From Bacteroidaceae bacterium (GTDB lineage: Bacteria > Bacteroidota > Bacteroidia > Bacteroidales > Bacteroidaceae), in the NCBI GenBank assembly GCA_017645305.1, contig JAGCPD010000034.1, positions 1-40,452 of the forward strand: 40,452 nucleotides of DNA. Reading direction: 5' to 3'. The stretch's first letter is position 1; the number at the start of each line of letters is the position of its first letter. Positions 7,403 through 16,543 of the stretch are shown here, one piece after another. The translations under genes were made by a program, and so were the position numbers. The notes under the pieces are model-generated. The model saw only the letters and a list, made by a program, of their open reading frames with translations, did not search any database and had not been told where the DNA came from.

Positions 7403-8332
7403 ATGATAAATCGCGAATTAATTCGACTGAAACTTGTTCAAATAACCTATTCTTATTATCAAAGCGGAGGCAAGAATCCTGCAGCGGCAGAGAAAGAATT
7501 GCTTCTGAGCCTGTCCAGAGCCTACGATTTATATAATAGTATGCTGCTGCTAATGGTTGAATTGAACCGTATGGCACTGCGTACGCTTGAGATGCGCCAG
7601 AGTAGGGCTAGACGTCTTGGAGAGCGCGGCTTCTTAAGTACAAAGTTTGTAGAGAACCGTTTTATGTCGCAGCTGGAATCCAACAAACAGTTGCAGGAAT
7701 ACAGGGAGAACCTGCGTTTTGACTGGTCTGACCAGGAGGAGTATGTCCGTTCTTTGTATAACAAGATAGAGGAGAGCGAGTACTACCAGGAATATATGAC
7801 ATCTGGCAAGAACTCGTATGATGAGGATAGGGAGATTTGGCGTCTGATATATCGTCATTTGATTTGCAACAACGAAGAATTGGATGCCGTGTTGGAGGAA
7901 ATGGATCTCTATTGGAATGATGACAAGGTAATAGTAGATACTTTTGTGTTGAAGACTATAAACAGATTTACGGCAGAGAGCGTAGGTGAACAGCCTCTGA
8001 TGCCTGAATACAAGGATACTTCTGATCAGGATTTTGCTATTCGGCTACTGCAGAAAGCAATAGCCAACAAGGATTATTACTATGAATTGATAGCATCCAC
8101 AACCCGTAAATGGGATATCAAGCGAGTAGCGCTGATGGACCGCATTATTTTGCAGTTGGCCTTGGCCGAGATTATATCTTTCCCTGGTATTCCTGTCAGC
8201 GTGAGCATAAACGAATATGTTGAGATTGCCAAAATGTACAGTACCAGCAAGAGTGGCAAGTATATTAATGCTACGTTGGACAACATTGCCAAAAGACTGA
8301 TAAATGAGAATAAACTGATGAAGAATTGTTAG
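7403..8332 (+). CDS. nusB: Transcription antitermination factor NusB (long Bacteroidetes form)
   Basis: A 309-residue protein from the ATG at 7403 (MINRELIRLKLVQITYSYY). The C-terminal 130 residues carry the NusB fold: KWDIKRVALMDRIILQLALAEI, then FPGIPVSVSINEYVEIAKMYS and GKYINATLDNIAKRL. The N-terminal half is an extended, repeated helical region absent from the 140-residue Escherichia coli protein but usual in this phylum. NusB with NusE forms part of the rRNA antitermination complex. It is first in a set with yajC, YbbR, coaE and a DUF5606 gene, all on the same strand with gaps under 85 bases. Confidence 0.93.
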   Translation: MINRELIRLKLVQITYSYYQSGGKNPAAAEKELLLSLSRAYDLYNSMLLLMVELNRMALRTLEMRQSRARRLGERGFLSTKFVENRFMSQLESNKQLQEYRENLRFDWSDQEEYVRSLYNKIEESEYYQEYMTSGKNSYDEDREIWRLIYRHLICNNEELDAVLEEMDLYWNDDKVIVDTFVLKTINRFTAESVGEQPLMPEYKDTSDQDFAIRLLQKAIANKDYYYELIASTTRKWDIKRVALMDRIILQLALAEIISFPGIPVSVSINEYVEIAKMYSTSKSGKYINATLDNIAKRLINENKLMKNC

Positions 8333-8416
8333 GTCTTAGTCAACGATAACGAATACTTTTAGACCTTAGGCTTTAGATGCTAGACTTTTGTATAAATTAA
8401 CTAATTATAGACAACA

Positions 8417-8689
8417 ATGCAGCAATACAGTGGACTTTTGATGATTGTGGCTATTTTTGCCATCATGTATTTATTTATGATTCGTCCTCAGCAGAAGAGG
8501 CAGAAGGAGATTCAAAACTTCCGTAATAGTATTACCGTAGGACAGGCAATCGTAACTGCCGGCGGTATCTATGGCGTGGTTAAGTCAATAGACGAGAATG
8601 ACAACACACTGATGATAGAGGTTGCCAGCGGTGTTCGCATCAAGGTAGATCGAAACTCGGTGTACGCTCAGGCTCAACCTACCCAGTAG
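8417..8689 (+). CDS. yajC: Preprotein translocase subunit YajC
   Basis: A 90-residue protein with one N-terminal membrane helix (LLMIVAIFAIMYLFMI, residues 7-22) followed by RPQQKRQKEIQNF and the TVGQAIVTAGGIYGVV beta segment. These are the defining YajC features. It associates with SecDF-SecYEG at the inner membrane. The length is normal. It lies 84 bases after nusB, and the next gene starts 40 bases after its stop codon. Confidence 0.96.
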   Translation: MQQYSGLLMIVAIFAIMYLFMIRPQQKRQKEIQNFRNSITVGQAIVTAGGIYGVVKSIDENDNTLMIEVASGVRIKVDRNSVYAQAQPTQ

Positions 8690-8729
8690 GCATAAAAGAC
8701 GGTATTCCTGTCTTAATAAGGTCTGCACC

Positions 8730-9737
8730 ATGAGATACGGATTCATAAAGATTTGGGTGAGGATAAAAAGCCTTCTGTTGGGCAAAAAAAGCCATGACTT
8801 TTTTGTATTCCTCTTTTTCTTCGTGGTGTCTTCCGGTTTCTGGTTGCTGCAGATGCTTAATGAGACATTCGAGAAGGAGATAACTGTTCCTTTGGAACTG
8901 AAGAATGTTCCGGAGAATGTACATATTACAACGGGATTGCCTCCCCAGATTAACATCACTGTCAAGGAAAGAGGAACGACGCTATTGCATTTTTTCCGTT
9001 ATTCCGTGCGAAATCCCATAGAGGTGGATTTTGAGAGATATGATGCTGGTCTCACCAACGCCCGTGTGCAAGTTCCCGTAGTTGATGTGCAGCGAATGAT
9101 ACAGAAACAATTAGGCGGTACAAGTCAGATTATCTCAGTACGTCCTGATACCTTGGAGTATTATTATAACAGAGGAGTGGCACGCTGTCTTCCCGTTAAG
9201 ATATGCGGATGTATAAGTGCTTCGCCCCAGAATTATATACAGACAATAAGTCTTTCAGAAGATAGTGTAATGGTTTATGCTCCTAACGCAGTACTTGATA
9301 CTATGCAGTATGCATATACACAAGCCGTTAATCTGTCTGGGCTGAAAGAGGATGTGTCCCAAACTATTCTATTCCGTCGCATGAAAGGCGTGGAGTATGA
9401 ACCAAACCGGGTGCAGATGACAGCACATGTGGGTTATTATGCAGAAAAGACGGTTGAGGTTCCCATAATAGGATTGAACTTTCCTGGTGACAAGGAGTTG
9501 CGTACTTTCCCTTCAAAAGCAAAGGTAACATTCCGTGTGGAGTCTGGTCAGTATCAGAGAATAACGGCAGACAACTTTGTTTTGGCTATTACGTACGAGG
9601 ATTTATTACAGAATACAGCAGATAAGTATCAGTTGCATTTGAAGTCGCTCCCAGAAGGCGTTACCAATGCCCGTATCTCTCCACGCGAGGTGGACTACTT
9701 GATAGAATTGTCTGAATTAGAAGGAGGGGACCAATAG
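8730..9737 (+). CDS. YbbR-domain membrane protein
   Basis: A 335-residue protein with a short cytoplasmic basic N-terminus and one transmembrane helix (DFFVFLFFFVVSSGFWLL, about residues 23-42). The rest is periplasmic and beta-rich with YbbR-type repeats, such as the stretch from KEITVPLELKNVPENV and a later KTVEVPIIGLNFPG. In Firmicutes a four-repeat YbbR protein (CdaR) regulates the diadenylate cyclase CdaA, but no cyclase gene is in this window, so that role cannot be transferred. Its place between yajC and coaE is the usual Bacteroidetes arrangement. Family call is good; function uncertain. Confidence 0.85.
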   Translation: MRYGFIKIWVRIKSLLLGKKSHDFFVFLFFFVVSSGFWLLQMLNETFEKEITVPLELKNVPENVHITTGLPPQINITVKERGTTLLHFFRYSVRNPIEVDFERYDAGLTNARVQVPVVDVQRMIQKQLGGTSQIISVRPDTLEYYYNRGVARCLPVKICGCISASPQNYIQTISLSEDSVMVYAPNAVLDTMQYAYTQAVNLSGLKEDVSQTILFRRMKGVEYEPNRVQMTAHVGYYAEKTVEVPIIGLNFPGDKELRTFPSKAKVTFRVESGQYQRITADNFVLAITYEDLLQNTADKYQLHLKSLPEGVTNARISPREVDYLIELSELEGGDQ

Positions 9738-9759
9738 GCTCGTTGATGGCAAAAAGATT

Positions 9760-10368
9760 ATGGTAATACTTGGAATCACAGGTGGAATAGGAAGTGGGAA
9801 GAGTTATATCTCTTCTCTATTGCGTGAGAAAATGGATGTTCCTGTGTATGATTGTGATGCTGAGGCTAAGCGTCTTATCTGTGAGGATGAGGGTATAGTA
9901 CAAAAGTTGACTGACTTGGTTGGTACACATGTATATAAGGAGGGAAAGTTACAGAAAAGTATGCTGGCAGAATACCTTTTTGCAGATAAAAATCATGCCC
10001 AAAAGGTCAATGCCATTGTACATCCGACAGTGAGGAAGGATTTCCGCAAATGGGTTGAGCAGCAACAGGTTGAGGTGGCAGCTATAGAAAGTGCCATACT
10101 GTACGAGAGTGGCTTTAATGCCATCGTTGACAAGGTGATTTTTGTAAATGCCCCATTAGAGTTACGCATACAGCGAGCCATGAAAAGGGACGGTAGTTCA
10201 CGTCAGCAGGTTGAGGAACGCATAAGTATGCAGCACACAGAAGAACAACAGAAGAAAGCTGACTATGTAATAGAAAATGATGATGCGGAAAGTGTAGCCT
10301 TGCAAGAAGCGCTACAAAGGATATTGATAGAGATAACTGCGAAACAGACAGAGAGACAAGAAGTATAA
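9760..10368 (+). CDS. coaE: Dephospho-CoA kinase
   Basis: A 202-residue enzyme for the last step of coenzyme A synthesis. It shows the P-loop GITGGIGSGKS at residues 5-15, VYDCDAEAKRLI, HPTVRKDFRKW, IESAILYESGF and VIFVNAPLELRIQRAMKRDG. All match CoaE, and the length is normal. The gap from the YbbR gene is 22 bases, and the DUF5606 gene follows after 28 bases. The protein is cytoplasmic with no anomalies. Confidence 0.96.
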   Translation: MVILGITGGIGSGKSYISSLLREKMDVPVYDCDAEAKRLICEDEGIVQKLTDLVGTHVYKEGKLQKSMLAEYLFADKNHAQKVNAIVHPTVRKDFRKWVEQQQVEVAAIESAILYESGFNAIVDKVIFVNAPLELRIQRAMKRDGSSRQQVEERISMQHTEEQQKKADYVIENDDAESVALQEALQRILIEITAKQTERQEV

Positions 10369-10396
10369 ATATTAACAAAAATCAGATAAAAGTAAT

Positions 10397-10816
10397 ATGT
10401 TAAAAAAAATTTTGGCAATATCCGGCAAGCCCGGTTTGTATAAGTTGGTATCACGTGGAAACAACAGCCTTATTGTAGAAAGTTTGGATGCCCAGAAGAA
10501 ACGTATGCCTGTATTTGGTACCGACAAGGTAATCTCGTTGGCGGACATAGCTATGTACACCGATGAGGAAGAGGTTCCTCTGCGTCGTGTGTTTAAGAAC
10601 ATTCAGGAAAAGGAAGAAGGAAAGAAAATAAGTCTTGACTATAAGAAAGCAAGCAAAGAAGAATTGGTAGCCTTTATGGGAGAGGCACTCCCTAATTACG
10701 ATCGTGACAGGGTCTATCCAACGGATATGAGGAAGTTGGCTCAGTGGTACAATATACTCGTAGAAAACGGAGTAACCGACTTTGAAGAACCTGCTACTGA
10801 GGGAGAAGAAAAATAA
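10397..10816 (+). CDS. DUF5606-family conserved protein
   Basis: A 139-residue soluble protein beginning MLKKILAISGKPGLYKLVSRG, with SLDAQKKRMPVFGTDKVISL and a C-terminal YPTDMRKLAQWYNIL segment. I recognise this as the DUF5606 family conserved in Bacteroidetes next to coaE. No catalytic motif is visible. The N-terminal 60 residues look like a small beta-rich fold and the C-terminal half is helical. Function is unknown. It is the last gene of the nusB set and is followed by a hairpin at 10826-10861. Confidence 0.85.
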   Translation: MLKKILAISGKPGLYKLVSRGNNSLIVESLDAQKKRMPVFGTDKVISLADIAMYTDEEEVPLRRVFKNIQEKEEGKKISLDYKKASKEELVAFMGEALPNYDRDRVYPTDMRKLAQWYNILVENGVTDFEEPATEGEEK

Positions 10817-10825
10817 AGCAATTTA

Positions 10826-10861
10826 CAGGAATGCTTCTGTTTTAAAACAGGAGCATTCCTG
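10826..10861. terminator. Shared hairpin terminator between convergent DUF5606 and chromate-transporter genes
   Basis: CAGGAATGCT (10826-10835) pairs with AGCATTCCTG (10852-10861), and an inner CTGTTTTAAAACAG palindrome extends the stem. It starts 10 bases after the + strand stop codon and overlaps the last codons of the minus-strand gene (stop at 10842-10844). The T-run is poor on the + strand, so efficiency is uncertain. Confidence 0.6.
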
Positions 10862-11420
10862 TTATTCCGCATAGCAAAATAATGGCTATGGGGTTTGTCT
10901 TGTATATCCGATGGGCTATCATGGCAAAGCAGAAAAGACCTATGCTTATCCAGAATTGCCATGGTGTCCTTGATACGTTCCCAAAATTCTCCTCGTTCAT
11001 GAGTAGAAGTGCTGCCGCAGCCAACAGACCTACAACGGCAGGACGCAGTCCAAGGAAAGTGCTTTCTACTGCGCTATGGTTCTTGTACTTCATAAGGAAC
11101 TTACTAATGATAAGCATTAAAACAAAGCTGGGGAAAACTACGGCAAAGGTAGCAATAAAGCTACCAAGGATGCCCCACGAAGGGTCATATCCGGCATTAA
11201 CCATAGCTGTATATCCAACATAGGTGGCACTGTTGATGCCGATAGGACCAGGAGTGCTCTGACTAATGGCTACAATATCAGTAAACTGCCCCATTGTCAT
11301 CCAGTGCTGGTGTGTAACCACCTCCGTCTGAATCATGGATATCATGGCATAGCCTCCACCGAAGCCAAAAAGTCCGATGAGGAAAAAAGTCCAGAATAAT
11401 CTTAATAACAATACAACCAT
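10842..11420 (-). CDS. chrA: Chromate transporter, half-size ChrA subunit (second copy)
   Basis: A 192-residue integral membrane protein of the CHR family, containing one of the two domains of full-size ChrA. It shows LFGFGGGYAMISMIQTEVV near the N-terminus, then ISQSTPGPIGINSATYVGY, both CHR signatures, and about six hydrophobic segments. Short-chain CHR proteins are encoded as adjacent pairs that work together, and the neighbouring 178-residue gene is the partner. The family exports chromate or a related anion, but in gut-type Bacteroidales the true substrate is unproven. Its 3' end lies inside the hairpin shared with the convergent DUF5606 gene. Confidence 0.88.
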   Translation of the reverse strand: MVVLLLRLFWTFFLIGLFGFGGGYAMISMIQTEVVTHQHWMTMGQFTDIVAISQSTPGPIGINSATYVGYTAMVNAGYDPSWGILGSFIATFAVVFPSFVLMLIISKFLMKYKNHSAVESTFLGLRPAVVGLLAAAALLLMNEENFGNVSRTPWQFWISIGLFCFAMIAHRIYKTNPIAIILLCGITGMLLF

Positions 11421-11485
11421 CTTGTTTTAGAAGTTATTGCTTCGTTTAGAAGTTAATGAAGTTAGAGGGGGCACTTTTCACTTCT

Positions 11486-12022
11486 TCAAGGTGCATCTTT
11501 AATATACTGTCCATAGGCGTAGCCACCTAATCCTGCTATTAATATAATGTATATAGGACTGACACCCATTAGCCAGATGGCAAATGTTGCTAAAACCGGA
11601 ATCCACACGTTGTAGCGGTTGATGCGGGCACTCTTGGCCATGCGAAATACAGGGGCAGCTATCAGTGCCACTACTGCAGGACGAAGGCCTTTGAAGAATT
11701 TCTCTACCCAAGGATTATCCCTAAACTGTAGGAAGGCAAAGGCTATGAGCAGAATAATGAGGAAAGAGGGTAAGCATGCTCCCAAAGTGCTTAGAAATGC
11801 ACCCCATACGCCTCGTTGCTTGTAGCCAATAAAGATGCTGATGTTAACGGCAAAGATGCCAGGGCAACTTTGGGCAACAGCAATCAGATCTACCAACTCA
11901 TCATGTCCAACCCAATGCTTTTCATCCACTACTTTCTGCTCTATGAGTGGTATCATGGCATAGCCACCGCCAAAGGTGAAAAGTCCTATCTGAAAGAATG
12001 TCTTGAATAATTCGTAATACAT
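11486..12022 (-). CDS. chrA: Chromate transporter, half-size ChrA subunit (first copy)
   Basis: A 178-residue membrane protein from the ATG at 12022 (MYYELFKTFFQIGLFTFGGGYAM); the frame upstream offers only a TTG. It shows FTFGGGYAMIPLIEQKVV and VAQSCPGIFAVNISIFIGY, the CHR-family motifs, plus FFKGLRPAVVALIAAPV. It is paired with the 192-residue copy downstream; the two presumably lie in opposite membrane orientations, as known for short-chain CHR pairs. It follows purL by about 60 bases on the same strand. The start region lies in an AT-rich AATTCGTAAT/AATTCGCAATTC repeat, like that found upstream of hisS. Confidence 0.88.
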   Translation of the reverse strand: MYYELFKTFFQIGLFTFGGGYAMIPLIEQKVVDEKHWVGHDELVDLIAVAQSCPGIFAVNISIFIGYKQRGVWGAFLSTLGACLPSFLIILLIAFAFLQFRDNPWVEKFFKGLRPAVVALIAAPVFRMAKSARINRYNVWIPVLATFAIWLMGVSPIYIILIAGLGGYAYGQYIKDAP

Positions 12023-12084
12023 AATTCGCAATTCTTAATTATATCTTTCCATTGCCTTTCATCTTGATTGTGCATGGGCATATT

Positions 12085-15000
12085 TTAATTATGAATGGGG
12101 TATTGTTCTATCCATTTTTTTGCGTTTACAAATGCTTCAATCCAAGGTGTAACCTGATCCTGTGTCTTGCGTTCTTCGGGATAGAATCCGCATTGCCAAG
12201 GGAAGAAAGCACGCTCTAAGTGAGGCATCATAGCCAGATGACGGCCGTCAGCTGAGCAAATACCTGCTGCACAGAAATCACTACCGTTGGGGTTGGCGGG
12301 ATAACCGTTGTAGCTGTATTTAAGCACAATGTTGTAATCTTTTTCCTTCCCAGGCAAAGAGAACTTGCCTTCTCCGTGAGCTACCCAGATTCCCAGCTTG
12401 CTGCCGCTAAGGGTGTTCATTAATACGCTTGAGTTGGGCTGAACAGTCAGACCTACGAAGTTTGACTCGAATTTGTGACTGTCGTTGTGCAACATCTTGG
12501 ACGATTTACGATTAGACGATTTACTATTTACTATTTTATCTCCTAACAATCCAAGTTCCACCATCAGCTGGCAACCATTGCATACACCCAGAGAGAGGGT
12601 ATCCTTGCGGGCATAGAAGCGGTCAAGTGTTTCTTTGGCCTTGGGATTGTAAAGGAAGGCACCAGCCCATCCCTTAGCACTGCCCAAAACATCGCTGTTG
12701 GAGAAGCCTCCACAGAATACAATGAAGTTAATGTCATCCAAAGTTTCACGGCCAGTAATAAGGTCAGTCATCATAACATCCTTTACATCAAAGCCTGCCA
12801 GATAAAGCATATATGCCATTTCGCGTTCACCGTTTGTGCCCTTTTCGCGGATAATGGCTGCACGGAAGCCGCTTTTCTCACGACGGTCGGGATTTAATCC
12901 AAACTGTTTCTGTTTGCCGGTAAAGTTGGGAAGTATGTTCCACTGCAGGGGCTGTTGCTTATAGTTCTGGTAGCGCTCTGCTGCCTTTCCGTTAAAACTT
13001 TGCTTTTGGTCCAGCAGATAGCTACTCTTATACCAGATATCACGGAGATTGTCAATATCGAAGTTGAGCTTCTGGTTGTTCTTCTGGATAAATAGGGTAC
13101 GCCCCTTAGTTGGCTCACCTATATTCACATATCCAACGCCTTCATCTTCTAGGAACTTCTTAACTCGAATACGATTCTCGTTGGCAACCTGAATAACGAC
13201 GCCGGGATTTTCTGCAAAGAGGATTTTCACCAGATCGTCGGTCTTAATTTTGTCAAGGGTGATGTTCAGGCCGCCTTTGGTGTTGGCAAACGTCATCTCC
13301 AGCAGGGTGGTAATAAGACCACCGGCACTGATATCGTGACCAGCCAGGATGAGACCTTTCTGAATCAGTTTCTGAATTGCATTGAAACAATCACGGAAGT
13401 ACTCGCTGTTCTTGATTGTGGGCACTTCATTGCCTACCTTGTTCAAACTTTGTGCGAAGGCAGAGCCACCCAATCGAAGTTCATCAAAAGAGAAATCTAT
13501 ATGGAATAGAGTGGAGGGTACATTTTGAACAACGGGTGATACTACTTTCTTGATATCATTTACCTGACCACCGCTGGTAACAATAACAGTTCCCGGAGAT
13601 ATTATTTTGGTGCCGTCGGGGTACTTCTGAGTCATGCTCAGAGAGTCCTTTCCTGTAGGAACGTTGATTTGCAATTCGCAGCAGAAGTCGGAAAGAGCCT
13701 TTACTGCTGTGTAAAGGCGGGCATCCTCACCTTGTTGAGCACGACAGGGCCACATCCAGTTGGCACTGAGGCTTATGCTGTCCAAACCTTCCTCCAAAGG
13801 AGCCCAAACAATATTGGTCAGCGCCTCTGCTACAGAGAGAACAGAACCTGCTGCGGGGTCGGCTAAAGCTGCTTGAGGTGCATGGCCCAAAGCGGTAGCA
13901 ATACCCTTCTCCCCACGGTAGTCCAAAGCAACAACACCACAGTCAGAAAGGGGTAACTGTAGCTCGCCCTGACATTGCTGACGGGCTACCTTGCCAGTTA
14001 CAGAACGGTCCACTTTATTTGTCAACCAGTCTTTGCAGGCAACAGCCTCAAGTTGTAATACTTTTTCTAGATATGCAAGTATAGATTTATTGTCTTGGTT
14101 ATAATTTATTGGTGTATATTTGCGTTCAACAGTTTTGTCGCACATAATGGTTTTGGGAGAGTGTCCGAACATCTGACTAACCTCCAGATCGAAGGGACGA
14201 ACCCCATTTTCCTGCTCGAAACTGAAATGTGCATCGCCTGTCGTCTCACCTACCACATATAGTGGTGCACGTTCACGCTCCGCAATCTGACGTACATGGT
14301 CAATATGTTTCTCGTCAATAAGCAGGCCCATGCGTTCTTGGCTCTCGTTAGCTATGATTTCCTTGGCCGACAATGTCTTGTCTCCGATGGGAAGCTTGGA
14401 CATATCAATGTGTCCGCCACATTCTTCAACAAGTTCTGAAAGGCAGTTTACATGTCCTGCACTTCCGTGATCATGAATGCTGACAACGGGATTTACCTCC
14501 TCCTCGCATAGCGAACGGATAAGATTATAGGCACGCTTCTGCATTTCTGGGTTGGCACGCTGAACGGCATTCAATTCTATGCCACTGCTATAACGCCCTG
14601 TCTCGACGGAAGATACAGAGCCGCCGCCCAAGCCGATGCGATAGTTGTCGCCTCCCACAACCACAATCTTGTTACCTTTTTGCGGTGTTCCTTTCAGACA
14701 GTCACGCTTGGTACCGTAACCTACACCACCAGCCAACATGATTACCTTGTCGTAAGCATACTGCTCATTGCCTTCCTGATGTTCGAAAGTCAACACGGAA
14801 CCGCATATGAGTGGCTGCCCGAACTTGTTACCAAAGTCACTGGCACCATTGGAGGCTTTGATGAGAATCTGCTCTGGAGTCTGGTAGAGCCACTTGCGGA
14901 CAGGCAGGATATTCTCCCATTCACGTTCTTCCTCTGTTCTTGGATACGAGGTCATGTACACCGCTGTGCCAGCAATGGGCCATGAGCCTACTCCGCCACC

Positions 15001-15822
15001 CATACGATCGCGAATCTCACCACCTGTTCCTGTTGATGCTCCGTTGAATGGTTCCACCGTGGTGGGGAAGTTGTGCGTTTCGGCCTTAATGCTGATGACG
15101 CTCTCTATGTCGCGAATTATAAAAAAGTCACTGGTACTATGATTTTGAGGAGCAAACTGCTCGATGACGGGTCCCTGCGCGAATGCCACATTGTCCTTAT
15201 ATGCAGAGATAATCTTATGGGGATTTTCCTGTGTAGTCTTTTTAATCATCTTAAACAGGCTGCTCTCCTTCTCTTCGCCATCAATGATGAACGTTCCACC
15301 AAAAATCTTATGGCGACAGTGCTCGCTGTTAATCTGGGCAAAGCCAAAGACCTCACTGTCGGTTAGTTTTCGGCCCAATTGTTCCTCCACATCATGAAGA
15401 TAATTAATTTCCTCTGGAGAAAGGGCCAGCCCTTCTTGCTCATTATACTCCTCCAAATTCTCGATGCTCTGAATGGCGGCGGGCTTCATATTGATGGTAA
15501 AAATCTCTTGATCCAACCCCTTGTACATACGCTGTAGCATAGAGTCATATTCAACTTTTTCGCTTTCTACAGGGAAGTATTCTTCGATGCGCTGGATGCC
15601 CTTAATAGCCATATTTTGTGTAATTTCAACCGCATTGGTACTCCAGGGGGTAATCATTTCGCGACGAGGACCAATAAAAAAACCGCTTAGCGAATCGCCG
15701 TTGAGGACGGTTGCGCTGCCATAGAGCCAACAAAGTTTTTCTGTATCTTTGCTTGTAAGAGTGTGGTCACATGCAGTAGCTATAATGCTTTGCTGTGGTG
15801 TCTTAAAGAATGTAATTGCCAT
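12085..15822 (-). CDS. purL: Phosphoribosylformylglycinamidine synthase (single-chain PurL)
   Basis: A 1245-residue enzyme that makes FGAM from FGAR, glutamine and ATP in purine synthesis. Order seen: N-terminal PurS-like part; linker; two AIRS-type synthase halves (SEHCRHKIFGG and KAETHNFPTTVEPF in the first, GKDSLSMTQKYPDG and AGHDISAGGLITTLLEM in the second); and a C-terminal glutamine amidotransferase with GVCNGCQ (Cys1081/Cys1084), HNDSHKFES and a late HLERAFFPWQ. The length matches the large single-chain form. A stretch at about residues 1096-1107 (NSKSSNRKSSK) is encoded by a dispersed repeat also seen in the rpsB leader and looks like an in-frame insertion in the amidotransferase domain. 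A perfect promoter lies just upstream. Confidence 0.97.
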   Translation of the reverse strand: MAITFFKTPQQSIIATACDHTLTSKDTEKLCWLYGSATVLNGDSLSGFFIGPRREMITPWSTNAVEITQNMAIKGIQRIEEYFPVESEKVEYDSMLQRMYKGLDQEIFTINMKPAAIQSIENLEEYNEQEGLALSPEEINYLHDVEEQLGRKLTDSEVFGFAQINSEHCRHKIFGGTFIIDGEEKESSLFKMIKKTTQENPHKIISAYKDNVAFAQGPVIEQFAPQNHSTSDFFIIRDIESVISIKAETHNFPTTVEPFNGASTGTGGEIRDRMGGGVGSWPIAGTAVYMTSYPRTEEEREWENILPVRKWLYQTPEQILIKASNGASDFGNKFGQPLICGSVLTFEHQEGNEQYAYDKVIMLAGGVGYGTKRDCLKGTPQKGNKIVVVGGDNYRIGLGGGSVSSVETGRYSSGIELNAVQRANPEMQKRAYNLIRSLCEEEVNPVVSIHDHGSAGHVNCLSELVEECGGHIDMSKLPIGDKTLSAKEIIANESQERMGLLIDEKHIDHVRQIAERERAPLYVVGETTGDAHFSFEQENGVRPFDLEVSQMFGHSPKTIMCDKTVERKYTPINYNQDNKSILAYLEKVLQLEAVACKDWLTNKVDRSVTGKVARQQCQGELQLPLSDCGVVALDYRGEKGIATALGHAPQAALADPAAGSVLSVAEALTNIVWAPLEEGLDSISLSANWMWPCRAQQGEDARLYTAVKALSDFCCELQINVPTGKDSLSMTQKYPDGTKIISPGTVIVTSGGQVNDIKKVVSPVVQNVPSTLFHIDFSFDELRLGGSAFAQSLNKVGNEVPTIKNSEYFRDCFNAIQKLIQKGLILAGHDISAGGLITTLLEMTFANTKGGLNITLDKIKTDDLVKILFAENPGVVIQVANENRIRVKKFLEDEGVGYVNIGEPTKGRTLFIQKNNQKLNFDIDNLRDIWYKSSYLLDQKQSFNGKAAERYQNYKQQPLQWNILPNFTGKQKQFGLNPDRREKSGFRAAIIREKGTNGEREMAYMLYLAGFDVKDVMMTDLITGRETLDDINFIVFCGGFSNSDVLGSAKGWAGAFLYNPKAKETLDRFYARKDTLSLGVCNGCQLMVELGLLGDKIVNSKSSNRKSSKMLHNDSHKFESNFVGLTVQPNSSVLMNTLSGSKLGIWVAHGEGKFSLPGKEKDYNIVLKYSYNGYPANPNGSDFCAAGICSADGRHLAMMPHLERAFFPWQCGFYPEERKTQDQVTPWIEAFVNAKKWIEQYPIHN
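12501..12540. repeat. Dispersed ACGATTTAC repeat inside purL
   Basis: ACGATTTACGATTAGACGAT followed by TTACTATTTACTATTTTATC. Bases 12517-12536 match 28619-28638, in the noncoding rpsB leader, at 19 of 20 positions. It encodes a Ser/Lys/Asn-rich insert in purL without a frameshift. Confidence 0.7.
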
Positions 15823-15853
15823 GTCTTAAGATTGGTTTTTTTTGATTTGGATG

Positions 15854-15885
15854 CAAAGGTACGATTAAGTGAGCGATTTTCCAAA
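15854..15885 (-). promoter_or_regulatory. Consensus promoter for purL
   Basis: Read on the minus strand: TTTG (15885-15882), 20 bases, TACCTTTG (15861-15854), then 31 bases to the purL ATG. This is a full match to the Bacteroidetes housekeeping promoter. Confidence 0.8.
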
Positions 15886-16000
15886 TTTTGGGGCAGAGAA
15901 GGCAGCGAAAAAGTTTACTTTATCTTTGTCGAGTCGCATCAAAAAAAGACAAAGGTCAATTTTCTTGGAGGGAAAATCCGGACGTGAGTGTCTTCAAGAT

Positions 16001-16543
16001 TCAGATGAAGGATATGGCAGCTATAATAGCCTTGCGTAAAGATAAATCGGCATTGGGGAGTAGGGACTGAGCTTGATCTTTCAGTTCACTTACCGAGCGT
16101 TCGTTTAGTTGGGCACCTTGCTGTAACAATCTTGCAATGCAGAGGAATCCGCATAGCTGGCGCATTGGAGAAGAAGATGCAATCCATTCAAAGGATGTTA
16201 TTGCACACCAAGGCTCCTTGCAGAGAAGGTGCATGACCAGCACTTGTGCCACTTCGGCTGTAGGAATCTCATCGACCCAAATGTCGGCTATTTCTGGAAG
16301 AAATTCTTGAGGTGGCATCAGCATGGTTGCCAGTAATTTAGACTCGCGTATGTTCTCGTTCCATAGCTGTTGGGCCAAAATACGTGAGGGCTTAAATTCA
16401 CTTGCTATGTTTTGCAGACGGGGCAGCTCCACGCCGAACACCAACTTATAGGGTGCTCCTGCTTCACGCATTTTGGCACTGAGAATGCCGTTCATGGCAG
16501 CACGCAGTTCTTTCTTTATATTAAGCAAGTCAGAGTTTTCCAT
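16001..16543 (-). CDS. AlkD-like HEAT-repeat protein (putative DNA alkylation repair)
   Basis: A 180-residue all-helical protein from the ATG at 16543 (MENSDLLNIKKELRAAMNG); the frame runs further upstream but overlaps the peptidase gene. The pattern is AlkD-like: an N-terminal helix, then YKLVFGVELPRLQNIASEF, then LAQQLWNENIRESKLLATMLM, then VDEIPTAEVAQVLVMHLLCK followed by W and FEW, with HEAT-type helices to the end. AlkD enzymes excise N3- and N7-alkylated bases using Trp and Asp residues. This protein is shorter than Bacillus AlkD (about 230), so activity is uncertain. It overlaps the end of the dipeptidyl-peptidase gene by 14 bases and is probably translationally coupled to it. Confidence 0.65.
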   Translation of the reverse strand: MENSDLLNIKKELRAAMNGILSAKMREAGAPYKLVFGVELPRLQNIASEFKPSRILAQQLWNENIRESKLLATMLMPPQEFLPEIADIWVDEIPTAEVAQVLVMHLLCKEPWCAITSFEWIASSSPMRQLCGFLCIARLLQQGAQLNERSVSELKDQAQSLLPNADLSLRKAIIAAISFI

